In this document: positions 17,869-25,488 of the stretch, piece by piece
How the letters are laid out: every line of letters begins with the position of its first letter
Position numbering within the stretch: the stretch's first letter is position 1
Assembly: GCA_005223075.1 (NCBI GenBank)
Contig: NJBO01000021.1
Location: 1-32,936 of the forward strand
Direction of reading: 5' to 3'
Source of the DNA: a candidate division TA06 bacterium B3_TA06
Lineage (GTDB): Bacteria > Hydrothermota > Tepidihabitantia > B3-TA06
DNA length: 32,936 nucleotides
The notes under the pieces: generated by a model
What the model saw: only the letters and a program-made list of their open reading frames with translations
Databases searched by the model: none
What the model was told of the DNA's origin: nothing
Program-made: the position numbers and the translations under genes

Positions 17869-20258
17869 CCAAGACCCTTAAGCAGGAAGAAAACCATCAA
17901 CCCTGCCAGCACAATGAATAGAATCGCGGTAAGAAGCTTGGTGAGCGCGGCGTGACGGGTAAGGAACGTCTGGAAGTGTCTCTCGGTCATGCCGAACCGG
18001 ACCAGGATGAATACCACCACCAGGGGGATGATGAAGGCGATGTTGTAGATAAGCAGATAGAGCAGCGCTCGGGCGCGGAACTCGGAGACCTGAACCACGT
18101 AAACCAGGGTAGGAAGATAAACCTGACCGGTGCAGATTAGCTCAAACAGCGACACAAAGAAGCCGGTAACCGCAGCACCAATCACTATCCCGCCAAAGGT
18201 GGTGCGCTTGCGAATGATTTGGTTCAGGCGCTTGCGGATCCTGTCAGGCAGTTTGAGCTTGATCTTCTCGCCTTTACCGCGTTTGAGCAAAACGAAATCG
18301 TTGAATGAATAGGCGGTCAGGACGAGAAGAAATACAATGGTTGCGGCTACAATGATAATAGAAACCCATCTAAGCACCGAGAGCAAGGCAAGTATCTGAT
18401 AGGCCAGGAAGCCCAGAAGGAAGTAGGTGGCAAAGACCGAGGCAATGAAGGGAACAGCCACCCAGATGACCCGGCGGCGATGGACCCCAAGCACCGAAAG
18501 GTAGGTGATGAAGAATATGAGTGTGGCGAAAGCGCAGGGGTTGATCCCGTCGATTAGACCGGCCCCGATTATGGGCAGTATGCGAAAACCCTTGAACTCC
18601 CTTATAATCTTTTCAGCGCCCTTCTCGCGAGCCTCCTCGATCTCCTCCCAGGGGATGCTTTCTTCTCCTTGCTCTTCGAGCAAGGCCTTGAGATTGGCGG
18701 AGTGGATATCTGACTTCAGAAAATAGCCGCGCCCGAAGAAGATAACAGGTGTAAGAAGCCTTTTATCTTTAGGGATGTTATATACCTCACCGAACGCAGC
18801 AAGAAGCTCCTTTGCCTCGGGATCCTCTATGCTGTAGGTGCGGATCGCCAGGGTTGAATCCTCACGAGCTAATCCTTTAAGCAACGAAAACGCCCGGTCG
18901 CACTCCTGGCACCCGAAGGTCTCAAAGAAGACGATTTCCTTCTTCCCAACTGCCTCCAGACTATCCAAAGTTAAAGCCACCGCGGTATCTATCTCTAGAT
19001 CAAACTCCTGCCCTGAATATCTTACAGAATCCTGCGCAGAGTATTTGGGCCGCAGCTTGATGAGCAGTCCCTCCAGATCGCGCTTTACCTCCTCCTCGCC
19101 GCCCAAAACCTTACCCTCGAAGAATAGAACAGGTATATCGTTCTCTAGATCGTTGGCCTTGGCCTCCATCTCCTCAAGCAGGAAGAACTCCTCGGTCTTG
19201 TCTATGTTGTGAAGCTTGAGGGTGAAAAGACCGGGATAGCGCTTGGCCAGGCGGGGTAGATCAACCTTAAGAATCCTGATGCAGTGGTCGCAGTCAGGGG
19301 CGTAGAAGAGATCTATCGATACCGGGGAGTGGGCTTCGGTCGTGACGGACTGTGTATCGGCTGGAAGCAAAGTTGAGTCAACCTCCACATCTCCCGCTTC
19401 GATGTAGGGGGCTATTATCCGCTGTATGCTGGGCTCTTCCGGATACTTATCTGAAAGGGTTTCGATTCTGTTGGAGAGCAGAACGAGGGAATCCGCCTCA
19501 AGCCTGAACCTAGCCAGGCCGAAGTGCTTGGCATCAGAGCCTGAACCCATGATAAAGGTAGTACCCACACGCTCCGGCTGAGGGAGATATGCCGGGGTGT
19601 GCCCGGAGACGATCACGTCTATATCAGGAAACTCCTGAGCGATCTTTCGCTCGGCATCAAACCCCAGGTGGGAGAGCAGGATTATAACCTCGCCTGCCTG
19701 TTTCAGCTCAGGAAGCAGAGCCTCTAGCTCGGATACCGGGTCCTTAAGCTCAACCCCGTCAAGATCGGAAGGCTCGTAGAAGAGGAAGGCGTCCTTGTTT
19801 ATGAGAGAGGTAATAACTATCCTTACCCCACCCACTTGCTTCACTATATAGGGTTTAAGAAGACGCCTGCCGTCACGATAGGCGTTGGCCGAGATGATGG
19901 GTAAGCTGCCTTTGATCCGCCGGGAAAAGAAATCGTAGTCCTCAATAAGCTCCTGATCACCAAACGCCACCGCATCGATAGGGATTCTTCTGTAGACTTC
20001 CACGAAAACCGAGTCCTTGGTACGCGAGGGGAAGGGAGCGAGGATATCGCCGGCATCAAGGATAAGTAACGAAGGCTCAACCCCTTGGGCTTCCTTGATA
20101 GCGCTCGCCCGTCGGGGAAGTCCACCGTCTGGACCTTCCGGGCAGCGGCACCAGCTGAGAGTCCCGTTAGCAGATGCTATGTAGAACACACTGAACTCCT
20201 GAGCGCCAAGACCCAACGCCCCTGCAAGGATCAGGCAAATCCCCACGAATTTCCTCAT
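17865..20258 (-). CDS. Fusion protein: UshA-like metallophosphatase, two thioredoxin-like domains, CcdA/DsbD-like membrane domain
   Basis: 797 residues. Signal peptide (FVGICLILAGALGLGAQ). Residues about 22-300 resemble the UshA/5'-nucleotidase metallophosphatase fold: GGLPRRASAIKEA, LLILDAGDIL, LLSHLGFDAERKIAQEF, DVIVSGHTPAYL. The usual DxHG start is replaced by ASANGTLSWCRCPEG, and GNHE is GDQE. Two thioredoxin/glutaredoxin-like segments follow with CDHC (about 322-325) and CQEC (about 449-452). The last 230 residues hold about six membrane helices, with DGINPCAFATLIFF (Cys about 575) and ELICTGQVYLPTL (Cys about 708), the paired intramembrane cysteines of CcdA/DsbD-type electron carriers. 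The inferred role is moving reducing power across the membrane to extracytoplasmic thiols. It is first gene of the mnmG operon. Confidence 0.8.
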   Translation of the reverse strand: MRKFVGICLILAGALGLGAQEFSVFYIASANGTLSWCRCPEGPDGGLPRRASAIKEAQGVEPSLLILDAGDILAPFPSRTKDSVFVEVYRRIPIDAVAFGDQELIEDYDFFSRRIKGSLPIISANAYRDGRRLLKPYIVKQVGGVRIVITSLINKDAFLFYEPSDLDGVELKDPVSELEALLPELKQAGEVIILLSHLGFDAERKIAQEFPDIDVIVSGHTPAYLPQPERVGTTFIMGSGSDAKHFGLARFRLEADSLVLLSNRIETLSDKYPEEPSIQRIIAPYIEAGDVEVDSTLLPADTQSVTTEAHSPVSIDLFYAPDCDHCIRILKVDLPRLAKRYPGLFTLKLHNIDKTEEFFLLEEMEAKANDLENDIPVLFFEGKVLGGEEEVKRDLEGLLIKLRPKYSAQDSVRYSGQEFDLEIDTAVALTLDSLEAVGKKEIVFFETFGCQECDRAFSLLKGLAREDSTLAIRTYSIEDPEAKELLAAFGEVYNIPKDKRLLTPVIFFGRGYFLKSDIHSANLKALLEEQGEESIPWEEIEEAREKGAEKIIREFKGFRILPIIGAGLIDGINPCAFATLIFFITYLSVLGVHRRRVIWVAVPFIASVFATYFLLGFLAYQILALLSVLRWVSIIIVAATIVFLLVLTAYSFNDFVLLKRGKGEKIKLKLPDRIRKRLNQIIRKRTTFGGIVIGAAVTGFFVSLFELICTGQVYLPTLVYVVQVSEFRARALLYLLIYNIAFIIPLVVVFILVRFGMTERHFQTFLTRHAALTKLLTAILFIVLAGLMVFFLLKGLG

Positions 20259-20268
20259 AATTGCATGG

Positions 20269-20296
20269 ATTATAGGTCGCTTACCAGTTATGTCAA
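20269..20296 (-). promoter_or_regulatory. Consensus promoter of the fusion gene-mnmG-queG-like operon
   Basis: Minus strand TTGACA (20296-20291), 16-bp spacer, TATAAT (20274-20269). The ATG at 20258 is 10 nt past the -10 box, so the leader can be only a few nucleotides and holds no Shine-Dalgarno sequence. Confidence 0.85.
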
Positions 20297-20303
20297 TCAG
20301 GGC

Positions 20304-20331
20304 TTTACAAAAGGCTCAGGTTGAATAGAAT
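20304..20331 (+). promoter_or_regulatory. Divergent promoter of the PPC-domain gene, predicted leaderless
   Basis: TTTACA (20304-20309), 16-bp spacer, TAGAAT (20326-20331), then TGGTTA and ATG at 20338. It lies back to back with the minus-strand promoter at 20269-20296. Confidence 0.75.
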
Positions 20332-20337
20332 TGGTTA

Positions 20338-20799
20338 ATGAAGGAGTACTCGGACGGCAAGGTGTATCTATTGAGATTCGACCGCGGTGAAGAGGTAATA
20401 ACCGGTCTCTTGAACTGGGCACGCGAACGGAGACTGGAAGGGGCGTTCTTAAGCGGTCTTGGAGCAATCGAGAATCCGCACCTGGGCTACTTCGACGCCA
20501 AGAAGCGCTCTTACATCGACAAGGAGTTCGAAGGCGAGTTCGAGATAGCATCACTTACCGGGAACCTGGCCTGGGACGACGCCGGAGGCGGCGAAGGCGA
20601 TGTCGAGCCAAAAGGCGAGACGGAGCCTCAACCCATCGCTCATATTCATGTAGTCATCTCCGGCCCCAACTTCCTTGCCTTCGGAGGACATCTTTACTCG
20701 GCGGTGGTCTCGGGAACGGTAGAGATAGCGGTGATACCGTTCGGTAGCAAGCTTGAGCGTAAGTATAAGGAAGAGTTGAACCTAAAACTCCTGGATTAG
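20338..20799 (+). CDS. PPC/DUF296-domain protein
   Basis: 153 residues, a single PPC (DUF296) domain. It starts with the typical VYLLRFDRGEEVITGLLNWARERRLEGAFLSG and G-A-ENP..GYFD pattern, and contains the conserved histidines in IAHIHVVISGPNFLAFGGHL. A Gly/Glu-rich loop (about 80-100, GGGEGDVEPKGETEP) is inserted before the HIH motif. In plants such domains accompany AT-hooks. Stand-alone bacterial versions form trimers with a probable metal site, and their biochemical role is poorly known. No AT-hook is visible. The ATG is 6 nt after the -10 box, so a leaderless mRNA is predicted. A tRNA gene follows 23 bp after the stop, probably in the same transcript. Confidence 0.85.
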   Translation: MKEYSDGKVYLLRFDRGEEVITGLLNWARERRLEGAFLSGLGAIENPHLGYFDAKKRSYIDKEFEGEFEIASLTGNLAWDDAGGGEGDVEPKGETEPQPIAHIHVVISGPNFLAFGGHLYSAVVSGTVEIAVIPFGSKLERKYKEELNLKLLD

Positions 20800-20822
20800 C
20801 CGGGATGCATATTTCCTCCGAC

Positions 20823-20895
20823 GGGCCCGTAGCTCAATCGGCAGAGCAGCTGACTCATAATCAGTTGGTTGCAGGTTCAAGTCCTGCCGGGCCCA
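20823..20895 (+). tRNA. tRNA with CAU anticodon (elongator Met or Ile2)
   Basis: A 73-nt cloverleaf: acceptor GGGCCCG/CGGGCCC, D stem GCTC/GAGC, anticodon stem GCTGA/TCAGT with loop CTCATAA (anticodon CAT at 20856-20858), variable loop of 5, T stem GCAGG/CCTGC with loop TTCAAGT, discriminator A. CCA is not encoded. The first pair is G-C and the acceptor is fully paired, so it is not the initiator. Elongator Met and TilS-modified Ile2 cannot be told apart with certainty here. It sits between two protein genes in the same direction. Confidence 0.93.
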
Positions 20896-20911
20896 TTTAT
20901 CTTGCGGGACA

Positions 20912-21511
20912 GTGAACGTCGAATCACCCAAGAAAAAGACGACGCACACCACTGCAAAGAAGACGCCGAAGGCCTCAAGCAAAGGAACAACGCAAGTCAA
21001 GAAAACGGCTAAGAAGAAATCCCCTGTAAAGAAAGTACCCAAGGAAATCCGCTGGAGGGTCTTCCTTGCGCCCGAGCATCCATGGAAGACGGTTATCATT
21101 CTTATAATCCTTGCCGGCATAATCTTCGCCATCGGCAAATACGTCTACGATATCGTGCCTGGCGAGGCACCATCCAGGATCCTGCTTGCAATCCTTGCCG
21201 GAGCACTTGTCTTTCTTCTTTTCTTCGGCTCATTCAACCCCCACTTTGTTCCCATAAACTACCATCTTACCCAGGAGGAGATAGTCATCCGCAAGTTCTA
21301 CCATACCGACCACAGGTCCTGGAAGATGTTCCGCCGCTTCTTCCTTACCCGATCGGGTGTCGTGCTTTCGACATTTGCAATCCGCAAGCGTTTCCTTGAC
21401 AACTTCCGGGGGGTGCAGCTGTTTTTACCCACGGATAAAGGGAAAAGGGATAAGGTGTTGGACTTTATCGAGACTAAGCTACCGCTTGATGCCGGTCAGA
21501 GCCGCGAGTGA
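20912..21511 (+). CDS. Lys-rich N-terminus, two-helix membrane protein of unknown function
   Basis: 199 residues from a GTG 16 bp after the tRNA. No Met codon offers a better start, and the upstream GCGGGAC is only a weak ribosome site, so the start is uncertain. The first 45 residues are almost all Lys, Thr, Ala, Pro and Ser (histone H1-like composition). Two membrane helices follow (about 58-78 and 87-107). The cytoplasmic-type C-terminal part (YHLTQEEIVIRKFYHTDHRSW to the end) looks like a bacterial PH-like beta domain. Its last 33 bp overlap the convergent gene on the other strand. No function can be assigned. Confidence 0.6.
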   Translation: MNVESPKKKTTHTTAKKTPKASSKGTTQVKKTAKKKSPVKKVPKEIRWRVFLAPEHPWKTVIILIILAGIIFAIGKYVYDIVPGEAPSRILLAILAGALVFLLFFGSFNPHFVPINYHLTQEEIVIRKFYHTDHRSWKMFRRFFLTRSGVVLSTFAIRKRFLDNFRGVQLFLPTDKGKRDKVLDFIETKLPLDAGQSRE

Positions 21512-22294
21512 GGAGATAGCCGCCTCAAGCGGCCGAACCTCGATAATAAGATAGGCACCGCACTCATTGGCAAATCCAAGATAAGGTTCAAGGGACGCCG
21601 GATCGGTAACCGGCAGATGTGCGTCCCACTCACCGTCGTTGTCATGAACGTGAACCACCCGGATGTCGCGAACGTGTTTCCTATAGAAGTCGAACTCCGC
21701 ATCGGCAATACGAGAATGAGCTGCCTTTAAATGCCCGATATCCATCGTGTAGGAAAGGCCATCGATGCGTTCAAGGATATCCCTGACGAACTGTTGATGA
21801 AATCCGCCCACGTTTTCGATGCATAAAGGCGGACCCTTGCGCAAGAGATTAGCTGCGCGGCGCAGACGCACAAGCAGGGTAGTCTCGTAGTACTCTCGGA
21901 AAAGATCAATCCCTTGACGGCGCTGTCCGGAGTATGCGAAATACGGAGCCGAACCCAAATGAACCGTAAGAGCACGGCAACCGGCCTCACCTGCTTGCTT
22001 CTGGAGCCGAACAAGCCACGTAAGGTAGCGAGCAAAGACCTGCTCTGCGATCTCGAAGAACCCCATAGTTTCAGGTAGATGCGCGACCCAGGTTATCCCC
22101 TCATCTTGAGCGACCTTTGCAATCTCTGCGCGTTCCGGTTCCGCGGTTAACTTGGCAAGAAAGTAAGGGTTGTTGAGGTTGATCTCAACCACACGCACAT
22201 TGCGTACAGCGAGGTAGCTGAACGCCTCGGCAATGGATGAAAATCCCTCAAGAACCTGCACCCCCACGCGTTCAACTAAAGAGGAATCAGACAT
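21479..22294 (-). CDS. TIM-barrel sugar phosphate isomerase/epimerase-like protein
   Basis: 271 residues with the strand-end motifs of the AP endonuclease 2/xylose isomerase-like barrel: VEINLNNPYF, WVAHLPE, ALTVHLGSAPYF, LCIENVGGFH, YTMDIGHLKAAH, VVHVHDNDGEWDAH and YLIIEVRP. These supply the Glu, His and Asp ligands of a divalent metal site. The substrate is unknown and could be a sugar epimer or an abasic site. The ATG is 6 nt from a -10 box and has no Shine-Dalgarno, so it is predicted to be leaderless. The gene ends convergently, overlapping the preceding plus-strand gene. Confidence 0.8.
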   Translation of the reverse strand: MSDSSLVERVGVQVLEGFSSIAEAFSYLAVRNVRVVEINLNNPYFLAKLTAEPERAEIAKVAQDEGITWVAHLPETMGFFEIAEQVFARYLTWLVRLQKQAGEAGCRALTVHLGSAPYFAYSGQRRQGIDLFREYYETTLLVRLRRAANLLRKGPPLCIENVGGFHQQFVRDILERIDGLSYTMDIGHLKAAHSRIADAEFDFYRKHVRDIRVVHVHDNDGEWDAHLPVTDPASLEPYLGFANECGAYLIIEVRPLEAAISSLAALTGIKR

Positions 22295-22300
22295 CTGTGG

Positions 22301-22328
22301 ATTCTAGCGAGGATTTGAGGATTGTAAA
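22301..22328 (-). promoter_or_regulatory. Promoter of the TIM-barrel gene, predicted leaderless
   Basis: Minus strand TTTACA (22328-22323), 16-bp spacer, TAGAAT (22306-22301), then CCACAG and ATG at 22294. Both hexamers, the spacer and the 6-nt distance are the same as for the promoter at 20304-20331. Confidence 0.75.
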
Positions 22329-22342
22329 GGGCTGTTATTTAG

Positions 22343-23641
22343 CTAAGCCCCCTCTTCCTCTGAGCGAAGCCTTTCTATGCGTGCAAGTTCTCGACGAGTG
22401 CGCGTAAGAAGCTCCTCGCGGAACTCCTCTGGAACCCCCTGATCACCTTCCAGGCGGGAGACAGACTCGGAAAGTATCTCCTGCCTTCTCTTTAACTCGG
22501 CAAGCCTTGCGGCACGTTTAGGATCGGACCTGCGACGCAGGAAAGCCCAAAGATAGTAAGCTCCCAACGGGAAGATTATTAAAGCTCCTGCGCCGATCAT
22601 CCACAGCCAGCTCGCCTGCGGGTATAAGAGTTGCAAGACCCCGAGAAACACCCCGGCTGCGGCAACCAGCGCTACCCAGGCCACAAACAACCTCTCCTGT
22701 TTGCCCGAAAGCCTGCGCAGTTCGGAAAGGGCAACATCTACGGCTTCCTCCTGCCTGACTAAGAAAAGCTCCGCAAGCCTCCGGCTCGTTGGATCGAAAT
22801 CCTCTGCAAGCAGGAAAAACTCCGATCCCACCTCTAGATACGGAACCGGTAGGTGTGAGGCTTCGAAGCGACGCTCCCGGATAATAAACCTGTTTACGCG
22901 TCTGAGAAACCTTGCAAAATCTCGAAGATGGGCACGATTAAGTGAGGCACGAACGTCATCCATCCGCTCAAGCCAGCGGCGCAATGAAAACCTGTGCCAG
23001 GCCGAGGCACCCTCCCGATAGGACCAGCGCTCTATCTCACCAAGTGCTGCTTCATCCTCCGACTCCAGGTGGTAGACCCCGTCCAACAAAACGGTATCAG
23101 GACCTGATGCAATCTTCTCTCCGCCTTTTGGAAGAACGCCTATCTTTATGAGTGTGGAGCCAGGGGTGAATCCAAAGTCCAACTCCCCTGCGATTCGCTC
23201 AGGAACTATCCCTAACCTTGCGAGCGCTTCGTCTGCACCGGATGCGTACTTGAGCCCCTCTGGATCGCGTGTTGAGAGGGCCGTCTCAAGGAAACGAGCG
23301 AGCGCGGAGGAGAGTTCGCGTCTGCGCCAAAGAACCCCTGACTCCACATCAAAGGCATGGCCTGAAAGGTCAAGATCAAGCCTTACAAAACCGCCGCCGT
23401 CCTCAAAGAGCCTGACCGTAAGCTTGTATGGAATCTGGGCTGCCAGGCTGCCCTCGTCAAGGAGAAAGACAAGCGAGCGCCTCCCTGCAAAACGTTCCCA
23501 GGCAGGTGTGCCCAGACCAACACTGAGATGCTGCGAGATGCAGTAGAGGTCGGCCTCTGAGCCGAGCGAGAACACTGCAAGCTCGAGGATTCTTTTCGGC
23601 GTGGGCGTCTCCTTTTCCTTCAAAAGGTCAAAGATACCCAT
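22343..23641 (-). CDS. Unknown protein with C-terminal membrane helices and coiled coil
   Basis: 432 residues. GGGAGG precedes the ATG at 23641. I do not recognise the family. It has a long soluble N-terminal region (to about 325) rich in charged helices and beta segments and without an export signal. Two membrane helices follow (VAWVALVAAAGVFLGVLQLLY about 330-352, and MIGAGALIIFPLGAYYLWAF about 358-380), then a strongly charged C-terminal coiled coil (about 385-432, many Arg/Glu). The arrangement suggests a membrane-anchored protein with the soluble parts in the cytoplasm. It has its own promoter and lies downstream of the TPR/MBL pair in the same direction. Confidence 0.65.
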   Translation of the reverse strand: MGIFDLLKEKETPTPKRILELAVFSLGSEADLYCISQHLSVGLGTPAWERFAGRRSLVFLLDEGSLAAQIPYKLTVRLFEDGGGFVRLDLDLSGHAFDVESGVLWRRRELSSALARFLETALSTRDPEGLKYASGADEALARLGIVPERIAGELDFGFTPGSTLIKIGVLPKGGEKIASGPDTVLLDGVYHLESEDEAALGEIERWSYREGASAWHRFSLRRWLERMDDVRASLNRAHLRDFARFLRRVNRFIIRERRFEASHLPVPYLEVGSEFFLLAEDFDPTSRRLAELFLVRQEEAVDVALSELRRLSGKQERLFVAWVALVAAAGVFLGVLQLLYPQASWLWMIGAGALIIFPLGAYYLWAFLRRRSDPKRAARLAELKRRQEILSESVSRLEGDQGVPEEFREELLTRTRRELARIERLRSEEEGA

Positions 23642-23674
23642 CAGCGCCTCCCACCAAACTTTTAATCATAACGT

Positions 23675-23702
23675 AGGATATTGAGTTACGGCCGATTGTC
23701 AA
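23675..23702 (-). promoter_or_regulatory. Promoter of the unknown membrane protein gene
   Basis: Minus strand TTGACA (23702-23697), 16-bp spacer, TATCCT (23680-23675), about 34 bp upstream of the ATG. Confidence 0.6.
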
Positions 23703-23711
23703 GGTGTTAGA

Positions 23712-25379
23712 TCAACCGAGAAGACAGTTCTTGCAGAGGTACCGAAGCTTACCAAAAGGCACCTCTGGTGCAGTAACAAAAATCTCTTCGTAGGGGACGA
23801 ACTCTCCACATCTTGAACAACGGATATCGAGTTTACGTAGACCTATGATACAGCTCACATCTCCAGGGATAATCTTTACCTCACGACTTTCCCTCTTAAG
23901 ATCATAAAGAAGCTTCTGCACAAGCTCTATGCGACAGTCTCCTCTTCCACCCCAGAATTCAGAAATTACATATAGATTAGCTTCTGTCTCTTTAATCAAA
24001 CGCAACAGCCCTGTGTATCCCAGGTGCCGTGTGTGAGATTCCTTGCCTTCGTAGTCTGCCGGTTCTGCGTATGAGAAATGTGCTATGATAATATCGCAAT
24101 TCGATAAATACTTGGGAAGCCTCTTGAAAAACGCTGTGTCAGATGTATAACCAATGCTACGCTTACGGTCTCTCGCTACTATAAGATTGAGAACGAAACC
24201 TATTGAGTCAGGGATTCTATTGTCTGGGTCATGCTCTGTGTGGAAAACCTTCAAGGTTACCTGTTCGTTGATAGAATAATTCGGCTGTTGTGAATTTATA
24301 GGGCGAACATTCAGGTTATCAACCCCCGTATCTAACAGCCTCGGGCGATGGCCTTCATGCGTATCAATATCTAAATGAAAACAGATATTTGGTTTCCTTT
24401 CAGCCTTAGGATCATATAACCTCCATTGGTGCTCCAGATCGGCAAGCCGAATAAGGTCAGCACAATGATCGATATGGTTATGGGAAACGATAACTTGCGA
24501 CACCTCCTTAATGTGAAAACCTATCGTACCGAAGTTTGCCAGAAAATCCAATCCCGGATCAATGACAATTCCTTCCCTCTCAGTTTTAACAAAGTAACCT
24601 CCTCCTTGGCAGATCTGACCTCCGAAACGCTCACGATCTACAGCGGATATGATAGGAATGGAAGAAGACCAACCTTTAAGAATAGCCAGTATATCCGTGT
24701 CTTCCCGGCCATCCCTTTCAGCGTACTCTCCAACCTTATTCCGATTCTCAGCCAGAATATCCCTAATGCGAATGAGGGGGTCAGTGGATTCTCTAGTACT
24801 CAAGCTAGCAATTTTTCCTACCTCTTCAGCAGCCTTATTAAGTCCCCGCTTTCTTAGTTCTTGCTGTCGCCGAATGGAACTTATGTGATAATCAACATTT
24901 TCTACCCCTCTAGGTTCATTAGCGAGGTACCATTCTCGCGCTTTTCGCAACCATTGAAGCGCTTCTTCAAATTCACCTCTAAGCCTGTGAGTAATCCCCA
25001 TGTTGTGCCAAGCTTTGCCGGGAGTATCATAATTGGGGTCCCCTAGAGCCTTCTGATAAGAAAGAATAGCCTGTTCGTAAAGTTTCATTCTATCCTGAAC
25101 CCACCCTATCCGGAGATAGGCATCCCCGCGGAGATGCAGAGCAGGCTTTTCGACAATTGGACTCAAAAAGCTGATTACGTCTTCGAACTTCTTATCAATC
25201 AAAAGGATGGACGCTTCAAAAACGGCAGCATCCTCCTCCCATCCTGCCCTTACGGCTAGCTCTTTCCCTTCCTTATAAAGTTCCTTTGCCTCATCGAATT
25301 CTCTACGGCGCCGAGCTTCTCGCCCTTCACGCAGAAGGCGTTTGAGTTCTTCAAGAAGTTTGGCTTCCTCTTCACTCAC
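23712..25379 (-). CDS. TPR / metallo-beta-lactamase-fold / zinc-ribbon protein, intact metal site
   Basis: 555 residues from a GTG at 25379. N-terminal helical repeats (about 1-180, with TPR-like AILSYQKALGDPNYDTPGKAWHNMGITHRLRGEFEEALQWLRKA) precede an MBL-fold domain (about 245-510) with SHNHIDH (about 298-303), HTEHD, GYTSDTAFF and HLGYTGLL, the ligand set of a two-metal hydrolase. The end is a zinc ribbon (CSRCGE...CKNCLLG). The substrate is unknown. The good AGGAGG site lies before an ATG at 25405 whose frame ends after nine codons. One extra A in the A5 run (25385-25381) would join it in frame to this gene, so the real start may be 25405. It is a paralogue of the next gene upstream. Confidence 0.8.
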   Translation of the reverse strand: MSEEEAKLLEELKRLLREGREARRRREFDEAKELYKEGKELAVRAGWEEDAAVFEASILLIDKKFEDVISFLSPIVEKPALHLRGDAYLRIGWVQDRMKLYEQAILSYQKALGDPNYDTPGKAWHNMGITHRLRGEFEEALQWLRKAREWYLANEPRGVENVDYHISSIRRQQELRKRGLNKAAEEVGKIASLSTRESTDPLIRIRDILAENRNKVGEYAERDGREDTDILAILKGWSSSIPIISAVDRERFGGQICQGGGYFVKTEREGIVIDPGLDFLANFGTIGFHIKEVSQVIVSHNHIDHCADLIRLADLEHQWRLYDPKAERKPNICFHLDIDTHEGHRPRLLDTGVDNLNVRPINSQQPNYSINEQVTLKVFHTEHDPDNRIPDSIGFVLNLIVARDRKRSIGYTSDTAFFKRLPKYLSNCDIIIAHFSYAEPADYEGKESHTRHLGYTGLLRLIKETEANLYVISEFWGGRGDCRIELVQKLLYDLKRESREVKIIPGDVSCIIGLRKLDIRCSRCGEFVPYEEIFVTAPEVPFGKLRYLCKNCLLG

Positions 25380-25488
25380 CTTTTTCCTGGCTTCTTTGCA
25401 GGCATTAACCCTCCTAATATTAAGTCAACATACATATACTCAAATTCTTACGGATGTCAAGTGACTGACGTGTCAGCTTACTCTTCTC

